From Azoarcus sp. (GTDB lineage: Bacteria > Pseudomonadota > Gammaproteobacteria > Burkholderiales > Rhodocyclaceae), in NCBI GenBank assembly GCA_030656215.1, contig JAUSOD010000091.1, forward strand, positions 1-64,000: a DNA stretch of 64,000 nt, written 5' to 3'. This document shows positions 55,491 to 64,000 of this stretch, piece after piece (position 1 is the first letter of the stretch; each line of letters starts with the position of its first letter). The notes beneath the pieces are model-generated. The model was not told the origin of the DNA and did not search any database. It saw only the letters and a program-made list of their open reading frames with translations. A program made the translations under genes and the position numbers.

Positions 55491-56585
55491 ATGTCCGATC
55501 ACAACCAGCCCACCAGTCTCAACATCTCCGGCCTGCTCGCTTACTGCCGTTCCGGCTTCGAGAAGGAGCTCGCCGCCGAGCTCGACGATCTTGCCGCAGA
55601 CGCTGGGCTGATCGGCTTTGTCCGCACCGAACCGAATACCGGCTTTGCCGTGTTCGAGGCCTTCGAGCCGGTTCCGGTCTCCACCCTCGGGGATTTTGCC
55701 GACTGGCGCAAACCGGTGTTCGCGCGCCAGCTGCTACCCTGGTTCGCCAAGGTCGAGAACCTGCCCGAGCGCGATCGCGCCACCCCCATCGTCGCCGCGG
55801 TCCATGCGTCCGGGCAGCGCTTCTCCGGCATCGTGCTCGAAACCCCGGATACGGACGAAGCCAAGCAGCAATCGGGTTTTTGTCGCCGGTTTGCGGAGCC
55901 GCTCGAAAAAGCGCTCGAAAAGGCCGGCCGCCTGCGCGCGAGCCGCACCGGCTTGCCTGCACTGCACGTGCTGTTCACCGATCAGAACACCGCCTGGCTC
56001 GCCTCCGGCCTACCCGGCATGTGCGCGCCGTGGCCGATGGGCATCCCGCGCCTGCGGATGTATTCCAACGCCCCCAGCCGCTCCACGATGAAGCTGGCCG
56101 AAGCGTTCATGACCCTGCTCTCGCCCGAGGAGCTCGAAAGCCAGCTCCGCGCCGGCCAGCGCGCGGTCGACCTCGGCGCGGCGCCCGGCGGCTGGACCTG
56201 GCAGCTCGCCAACCGCGGGCTGCGCGTGGTCGCGGTCGACAACGGCCCGATGAAGGACACCGTGATGGCCACCGAGATGGTCGAACACCTCAAGGCCGAC
56301 GGTTTCACCTGGCGCCCGCAGCGTGCCGTGGACTGGATGGTGTGCGACATGGTCGAGCAGCCCAGCCGGATCGCTTCCCTGGTGGCCGACTGGATCGCCA
56401 CCGGCCGCTGCCGGCATACCATCTTCAACCTCAAGCTGCCGATGAAGCGCCGGCTCGAGGCGGTCGAGCAGTGCCGCATCCTGATCCAGAAGCGACTGGC
56501 CAGCGTGGGACCCTACGACCTGCGCATCAAGCAGCTGTATCACGACCGTGAGGAAGTCACCGCGTATCTGTCACTGAAACGCTGA
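55491..56585 (+). CDS. rlmM: 23S rRNA (cytidine-2'-O)-methyltransferase RlmM
   Basis: GLLAYCRSGFEKELAAEL, AVDLGAAPGGWTWQLANRG, VDWMVCDMVEQP. Confidence 0.94.
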   Translation: MSDHNQPTSLNISGLLAYCRSGFEKELAAELDDLAADAGLIGFVRTEPNTGFAVFEAFEPVPVSTLGDFADWRKPVFARQLLPWFAKVENLPERDRATPIVAAVHASGQRFSGIVLETPDTDEAKQQSGFCRRFAEPLEKALEKAGRLRASRTGLPALHVLFTDQNTAWLASGLPGMCAPWPMGIPRLRMYSNAPSRSTMKLAEAFMTLLSPEELESQLRAGQRAVDLGAAPGGWTWQLANRGLRVVAVDNGPMKDTVMATEMVEHLKADGFTWRPQRAVDWMVCDMVEQPSRIASLVADWIATGRCRHTIFNLKLPMKRRLEAVEQCRILIQKRLASVGPYDLRIKQLYHDREEVTAYLSLKR

Positions 56586-56822
56586 CCCCCGGCCCGACAT
56601 GAAGCCCCCCGCTGACCGGTTCGGGCCGTATCCACGCACGGCGGAAGCGCTTGTCACAAAACGCTTTTCGGTCGTTGTGTATAATCATGCACTTTACAAG
56701 CACCCGGCCTGCCCCGCCCGCTTGAGCCCCTGACCGGGGACTCTCCCAAGGTGCATGCTCATGCCACCACCACCGGGTGATGGCAACGCATCGCGGCAGG
56801 CGACACAACCAGAAAGGCGCCC

Positions 56823-58316
56823 ATGAGTTTTGCCGACCTCGGCCTCATCCCGGAACTCCTGCAAGCCGTCGCAGACACCGGCTACACCGAACCCACCCCG
56901 ATCCAGCGCCAGGCAATCCCCATCGTGCTTGCCGGCCTCGACATCCTGGGCGGTGCCCAGACCGGCACCGGCAAGACCGCCGGCTTCACCCTGCCGCTGC
57001 TCCAGCGTCTCGCTCGCCATGCCAGCACCAGCACCTCGCCGGCACGCCACCAGACCCGTGCGCTGATCCTCACACCCACGCGCGAACTGGCGATGCAGGT
57101 CTATGAATCGGTCAAGACCTACAGCAAGCATGTGCCGCTGCGTGCCACCTGCATCTATGGCGGCGTGGACATGAAGGCCCAGGTACAGGAACTGCGCCGC
57201 GGCATCGAGATCGTCATCGCGACCCCGGGCCGCCTGCTGGACCACGTCGAGCAGAAAACCATCCAGCTCGGCCAGGTCGAGATGCTGGTGCTCGACGAAG
57301 CCGACCGCATGCTCGACATGGGCTTCATCCCCGACATCAAGCGCATCCTCGCGCTGCTGCCGGCAAGCCGCCAGAGCCTGCTGTTCTCGGCCACCTTCTC
57401 GGAAGAGATCAAGAAGCTCGCCGACCAGATGCTGAAGAACCCGCAACTGATCGAAGTCGCGCGGCGCAACATGGTGTCTGAAACCATCACCCACGTGGTG
57501 CACCCGGTTTCCGCCGGGATGAAGCGCAACCTGCTCGCCCACCTGCTGCGGCACCAGCCCGATACCCAGGCGCTGGTTTTTGTCGGCACCAAGATCGTGT
57601 GCGGCCGGCTCGCCCACTTCCTCGAGCGCAGCGGCATCTCGGCCGACGCGATCCACGGTGACAAGGGCCAGCAGCAACGTACCGAGACGCTCGAAGCCTT
57701 CAAGGCCGGCAAACTGCGCGTGCTCGTTGCTACCGACGTCGCCGCACGCGGCATCGACATCGACGAGCTGCCCAACGTCATCAACTTCGAACTGCCGCAC
57801 ACCGCGGAAGATTACGTACACCGTATCGGCCGCACCGGCCGCGCCGGGCACAAGGGCAACGCGGTGTCGCTGGTCTGTGCCGAGGAAAAACACTGGCTGG
57901 CCGATATCCAGAAGCTGATCAAGCTCGAGATTCCGCAGGAGATCGTGCCCGGCTTCGACCCCGACCCCGAGTTTTTCGAAGCCGGCACCCGCCATCGTGG
58001 TCGCCGCAGCGGACCTGCCGCAAGCGCAGCCTCAATGCCGGCAGAGTCACACCGCGCCACACCGCCCGACGCCGAGCCACGCCGCCGTCCAGCCGCCTCC
58101 GCGGTTGAGCCACGTGCGGCACGCAGCAGCACAGGCAACCGTGGCCGTACGCAGCGATCGGGCATTGCCGCAGACGGCTTCGACTTCAGCAAACCCTACG
58201 AGTCATCCAAGCCGATCGCGGTCGGCACCGATGGACCGGAACATGGCGACAACATCGCACCACGCCGCCCACAGCGCCCCATCGCCGTGCTGCTCGGCGG
58301 GCTCGGGCGGAAATAG
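56823..58316 (+). CDS. rhlE: DEAD-box RNA helicase, RhlE type
   Basis: AQTGTGKTAGFTLPLLQRL, DEADRMLDMGF, SATF, HRIGRTGRAG. Confidence 0.92.
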   Translation: MSFADLGLIPELLQAVADTGYTEPTPIQRQAIPIVLAGLDILGGAQTGTGKTAGFTLPLLQRLARHASTSTSPARHQTRALILTPTRELAMQVYESVKTYSKHVPLRATCIYGGVDMKAQVQELRRGIEIVIATPGRLLDHVEQKTIQLGQVEMLVLDEADRMLDMGFIPDIKRILALLPASRQSLLFSATFSEEIKKLADQMLKNPQLIEVARRNMVSETITHVVHPVSAGMKRNLLAHLLRHQPDTQALVFVGTKIVCGRLAHFLERSGISADAIHGDKGQQQRTETLEAFKAGKLRVLVATDVAARGIDIDELPNVINFELPHTAEDYVHRIGRTGRAGHKGNAVSLVCAEEKHWLADIQKLIKLEIPQEIVPGFDPDPEFFEAGTRHRGRRSGPAASAASMPAESHRATPPDAEPRRRPAASAVEPRAARSSTGNRGRTQRSGIAADGFDFSKPYESSKPIAVGTDGPEHGDNIAPRRPQRPIAVLLGGLGRK

Positions 58317-58398
58317 GCCCGCCTGACCCGGTTATTCAACCGATTTGGCGGCAACGCTTCAAGTATGCTGAGTCCACGCCGATATATGGGCTGAACAC

Positions 58399-59952
58399 TT
58401 GGACATGCTGCCGCCGATGAACCCCGCCAGCCCTTCACCGGGCAAACACAATCCAGAAGACCCCTTCGTCCCCGACCTGTCGGAAGGGGCCGAGGCTGGC
58501 GTGTATCTGGCCCTTCTCGAACTCATCGACGAGGGCCTGATCATCACCGGCGATGAACGCATCATCGACGCCAACAGCGCCGCCTGCCGCCTTCTCGGGC
58601 GCGACTACCGCCAAGTCGCCGGGCGGCCGCTGGCCGACCTCTTTATCGACGAACGCGCCTTCCTTGACGCCCGCGCACGCCTGATGATCCAGGGCGAGAT
58701 GCGCGGCAATCTGCGTATTGCACTGCCCGGCGGACGTCAGCGCGATTTCCGTTTTGTTGCTGCCGCCCGGCTTCGACCTGGCATCCACGCCCTGATCCTG
58801 AGCCCCGATGTGCTGTCCGAAACCGTGGAGCCAGACCAGGATCCGGACGGCAGCTACCCCTCGACCGACAATGTATGGCCACGCCTGGCCGCCGCGCTGG
58901 CCCAACCGGTGATCGTGATCGACGAACGCGGTCGTATCAATGCGGCAAATGCAGCAGCGCTCGCTGCCCTCGCGATGGATCGCACCGAGCTGGTCGGGCG
59001 GGATGCAGTCGACTGTCTGGACATCAGCTGGCCAGCCGCAGATGCGCCGCCACTGGCGCAACTCAAGGCCCCGGGCAAAGCCAGCGCTTTTGGTGCGCGG
59101 GTGCTGGCCGGCCCACGCGATGGTTGGCGCCTGCTGGTGCTTCCCCCGCATCCGTCGGGACTGCCCGTGGCCAGCCCGTCGGGAGCCGGGACCAAGCCGC
59201 GCCAGCCCCCGATCGAAAGCAGGCAGCTCGAGCTCCACTTCCAACCCTTGATCAACGCCCGCAGCGGCGCGATTCATGCCGGCGAAGCACTGATGCGCTG
59301 GCACCATCCGCGTCTGGGCCTGATTCCCTTTCACCGCTTTGCCGATGCGGCACGTGACGACGGAAGACTCCCCGAGCTCGGCGGCTGGGCACTGCGCAGC
59401 GCCTGTCATGCGGCCAGCAGGTGGCCGGCCACCCGCGGCCGCTCCCCCACCGTAACCGTCAATATCGCGATCGAGCAGATCATGCATGGAGCGCTGGTAC
59501 AACAGGTGACCAGCGCCTTGAGCGAAAGCGAGCTCGATCCGCGGCGGCTTGAACTCGACCTCGATGAACAGGTGCTCGCCGTCGCAGATGAACAGATCGC
59601 GGTCACGCTCCAGGCGCTTGAGGCGCTGGGGGTGCAGCTTGCCATCGATGACTTCGGCCGCGGGCTCACCTCCTTCCGTCGTCTCAAACGCTATCCGGTG
59701 CAGGCACTGAAGCTCGATCCTGAACTGGTCCGCAATATCGGCAAAGAGGACGAGAGCGACGCGATGATCGAAGCCATCATATGCATGGCTGCACCGCTCG
59801 GAATCAAGGTACTGGCGCGGGGGGTGGAGACCGAGGCACAGCAGTCCTTCCTGCTCGCGCTGGGCTGCGATCTGCAGCAAGGCCCACTGTTTGGGCAACC
59901 GATGACCGGCACGGCGTTCTCAGGTTTCCTCTCCGGCCAGCTTTTTTGTTAG
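58399..59952 (+). CDS. PAS-EAL protein with degenerate EAL active site
   Basis: PAS-like N-terminus; EAL family motifs HAGEALMRWHHP, VNIAIEQ, IDDFGRGLTSF, LKLDPELV, ARGVETEAQ. Confidence 0.85.
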   Translation: MDMLPPMNPASPSPGKHNPEDPFVPDLSEGAEAGVYLALLELIDEGLIITGDERIIDANSAACRLLGRDYRQVAGRPLADLFIDERAFLDARARLMIQGEMRGNLRIALPGGRQRDFRFVAAARLRPGIHALILSPDVLSETVEPDQDPDGSYPSTDNVWPRLAAALAQPVIVIDERGRINAANAAALAALAMDRTELVGRDAVDCLDISWPAADAPPLAQLKAPGKASAFGARVLAGPRDGWRLLVLPPHPSGLPVASPSGAGTKPRQPPIESRQLELHFQPLINARSGAIHAGEALMRWHHPRLGLIPFHRFADAARDDGRLPELGGWALRSACHAASRWPATRGRSPTVTVNIAIEQIMHGALVQQVTSALSESELDPRRLELDLDEQVLAVADEQIAVTLQALEALGVQLAIDDFGRGLTSFRRLKRYPVQALKLDPELVRNIGKEDESDAMIEAIICMAAPLGIKVLARGVETEAQQSFLLALGCDLQQGPLFGQPMTGTAFSGFLSGQLFC

Positions 59953-60011
59953 CATCGACGCAGTTTCGGGCTTGAACCTCACCCTCACCCTGCAGGCAAG
60001 GCACTCTCACG

Positions 60012-60653
60012 ATGCTCGACAAAGCACGCTACATCGTTGTTGAAGGCCCGATCGGGGCAGGCAAAACCTCACTTGCGCGGCGCCTTGCAGAGCGTCTGCA
60101 GGCAGTCACCGTATTTGAGCAGCCCGAGGCCAACCCCTTTCTCGCGCGCTTCTACCAGAATGCAGACCGCTGGGCGCTGCCGGCCCAGCTCTCCTTCCTG
60201 TTCCAGCGCATCGACCAGCTCGCTGCGTTGGCACGCGACACGACCGACAGTCAGCGCATCGTGTCGGACTTCCTGCTGGAAAAGGACCCTCTGTTCGCAG
60301 ACCTGAACCTGACCCCGGATGAACGCGTCCTGTATCAGCGCGTATTCGATGCAATGAGCCCCCCGGCGCCACCGAAACCCGATCTGGTGATCTACCTCCA
60401 GGCGCGCGCAGATACCTTGATGGAGCGCATCCGCAAGCGCGGCATGGAGGCCGAGCGGCGCATTACCGAAGCCTATCTCGAGCGGGTGGCCGAGCGCTAC
60501 GCCCGCTTTTTCTACCAGTACGAAACCGCACCGCTGTTCATCGTCGATGCCGGTGTACTCAACCCGGTCGACAACGAAGCCGACTTCGAACTCCTGATCG
60601 ACCGCCTGCGCAACATGCGCGGATACCGCGAATTCTTCGGCTACGCCGGCTGA
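60012..60653 (+). CDS. Deoxynucleoside kinase family protein
   Basis: [47 protein letters not shown]. Confidence 0.9.
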   Translation: MLDKARYIVVEGPIGAGKTSLARRLAERLQAVTVFEQPEANPFLARFYQNADRWALPAQLSFLFQRIDQLAALARDTTDSQRIVSDFLLEKDPLFADLNLTPDERVLYQRVFDAMSPPAPPKPDLVIYLQARADTLMERIRKRGMEAERRITEAYLERVAERYARFFYQYETAPLFIVDAGVLNPVDNEADFELLIDRLRNMRGYREFFGYAG

Positions 60654-60732
60654 CTTCCCCCGCTGCACTGTCATCCCGCTTGTGCATCGCACCAGTTTGG
60701 TGAAAACTGCCGCCTCCTCTGTGGAGCGAACA

Positions 60733-62411
<1,679 letters not shown>

Positions 62412-62534
62412 GCACGCCATTCGGGATCAGGGTTCGCCCACGCTTGCATCCGGAGCCGGATCATTACAAGCTATTAAAAAGAACACCGCCCGCAACGGGC
62501 GGACCATGCAACTGCAACTGACGAGGGATACGGG

Positions 62535-62978
62535 ATGACGACGACAGTAGGACAGATTCTTGCGCTAAAGGGCAACAAGGCGATGGCGGTGACGCCGGAC
62601 AATTCGATCCTCGAAGCGCTGAAGATCATGGCCGAATTCGATATCGGCGCGGTTCTCGTGACCGAAGGCGATCAACTGGTCGGCATCTTCACCGAGCGCG
62701 ACTATGCCCGCAAAGTCGCGCTGAAAGGACTGGTGTCGCGTGATGTGAAAGTCCGCGAACTGATGACCGCAAACCCGTTTACGGTGACCCCGGAAAACAC
62801 GGTGGATGAAGTCATGCAGACCATGACCAACAAGCGTTTCCGTCACCTTCCGGTCCTCGAAGAAGGCAAGATCGCCGGCATCGTCACCATTGGCGACATG
62901 GTCAAGTGCATCGTCAGCGAGCACGAGGCGACCATCCAGCATCTGTCGAATTACATCGCCGGCGATCTCGCAACCTGA
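62535..62978 (+). CDS. Twin-CBS-domain protein
   Basis: GAVLVTEGDQLVGIFTERDYARKV, VMQTMTNKRFRHLPVLEEGKIAGIVTIGDMVK. Confidence 0.93.
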   Translation: MTTTVGQILALKGNKAMAVTPDNSILEALKIMAEFDIGAVLVTEGDQLVGIFTERDYARKVALKGLVSRDVKVRELMTANPFTVTPENTVDEVMQTMTNKRFRHLPVLEEGKIAGIVTIGDMVKCIVSEHEATIQHLSNYIAGDLAT

Positions 62979-63063
62979 GAACCGGCGCTGCCTGTCGGCG
63001 CTGAATGCAGGGCCGCTGCGGGGCTGACCTCAGTCGGCCCCGCAGCGGCGTGCATGACGACGT

Positions 63064-64000
63064 TCAGCCCAGCGCCTTGCCGACAATCTCGGACACGTCG
63101 GAGGACAGCCCTTCGGCTGCAAGGACGCGTTCGAGTTGCGGGCGGATGCTAGCCTGCAGGGCGGGCGTATAACGCCGCCAGTTCTCCAGCGCCCGCGCCA
63201 TGCGTGAGGCGACCTGCGGATTTCTGGCATCGAGCGCGATCACCTGATCGGCCCAGAACACGTGTCCGCTGCCATCGGCCGCATGGAACTCGCCGGGATT
63301 GGCACGGAAGAAGGTACCCAGCAGGGCGTAGACCTTGTTCGGATTCGACAGACTGAACGCCGGATCCGACATCAGCGCCTGCACCCGCTCCACGGTCGGT
63401 GCCGCACGCTCGCTCCACTGCCAGGCACCGGCCTGCAAGGCGAACCACTTGTCCAGCACCAGCGCATCGTCACGATAACGCTGATGGAAGGCGGCGAGCG
63501 CTGTATCACGGGCGGGGCTGGTGCTCTGCACCAGCGCGGCAAGTGCGCCGAAACGCTCGCTCATGTCGCCCGCAGACTCGAACCGGGCCTGGGCCAGTGC
63601 CAGCCCCTGCGCATCACCAGCCGCGGAGAGGTAACGCAGGGTCAGGTTGGCAAGCGCACGGCGGCCAGCGTCGGCCGGATGGTAGCGGTAGGCACCGCTG
63701 ACCTGCATCGACGCATACACCGCCCGCAATTCCTCGCCCAACATCTGGCCGAGGCGATGCATCAGCACCACCAGCGCCCGGCGCAGCGCCGCCGGGTCGG
63801 CTGCAGCCATGCGCTCGAGCAGATAGCCCTCGGCCGGCAGCGCCAGCGCCTGAGCACGGAAGGCGGGGTCCAGCCTGGTGTCCTCGAGCAGCGTACGGAA
63901 GGCCCCCACATAGGCTGACGGCACCGCATCGGCCTCTCCCGAGGCAAGGGCGAGGATGATGTGCTCGCTGTAGCGCTGTGCCGCATCCCAGCGATTGAAC
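63064..64000 (-). CDS. pepN: Aminopeptidase N, C-terminal part (continues beyond window)
   Basis: Frame open to window edge (FNRWDAAQRYSEHIILALASGEADAVPSAYVGAF); PNKVYALLGTFF...NPGEFHAADGSGHVFWADQVIALDARNPQVASRMA. Confidence 0.93.
   Translation of the reverse strand, partial: FNRWDAAQRYSEHIILALASGEADAVPSAYVGAFRTLLEDTRLDPAFRAQALALPAEGYLLERMAAADPAALRRALVVLMHRLGQMLGEELRAVYASMQVSGAYRYHPADAGRRALANLTLRYLSAAGDAQGLALAQARFESAGDMSERFGALAALVQSTSPARDTALAAFHQRYRDDALVLDKWFALQAGAWQWSERAAPTVERVQALMSDPAFSLSNPNKVYALLGTFFRANPGEFHAADGSGHVFWADQVIALDARNPQVASRMARALENWRRYTPALQASIRPQLERVLAAEGLSSDVSEIVGKALG

Noticed and set aside
56651-56685. TTGTCA...TATAAT as a sigma-70 promoter for rhlE
   Set aside because: The spacer is 23 nt, too long for a standard promoter; only the -10 was kept as a weak hint.

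Overview
The window is a high-GC betaproteobacterial chromosome segment; gene content resembles Rhodocyclales such as Thauera/Azoarcus (inference). Most of it is ordinary: L-lactate utilisation (lldR / lldP-lldEFG), two TRAP transporters, a porin, leuE-like and MHS-family transporters, rlmM, rhlE, ispB, ugpQ/ugpB-like genes, a dNK-panB-panC block, tRNA-Pro(CGG) and the 3' part of pepN. The accessory-looking core is a PQQ quinoprotein island at about 26.5-35.2 kb: cytochrome c, two NarL-type two-component systems, a PQQ alcohol dehydrogenase with a lanthanide-type WDFD motif, a SoxYZ-like carrier and an MBL-fold hydrolase. Its divergent intergenic region contains two sigma-54-like -24/-12 elements pointing in opposite directions. 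A PqqU/YncD-like TonB receptor lies about 11 kb further on. The strongest unusual candidates are: (1) an orphan Wzz/GumC-like chain-length protein whose cytoplasmic C-terminus resembles a degenerate tyrosine-recombinase catalytic domain; (2) the divergent sigma-54 quinoprotein module; (3) an intact YddA/SbmA-type ABC protein with an ablated Walker A; (4) a PAS-EAL protein with a substituted catalytic Glu; (5) a tandem pair of small paralogous proteins with duplicated leaders; and (6) a REPIN-like inverted doublet. All calls come from reading the sequence and ORF translations; no database search was run.
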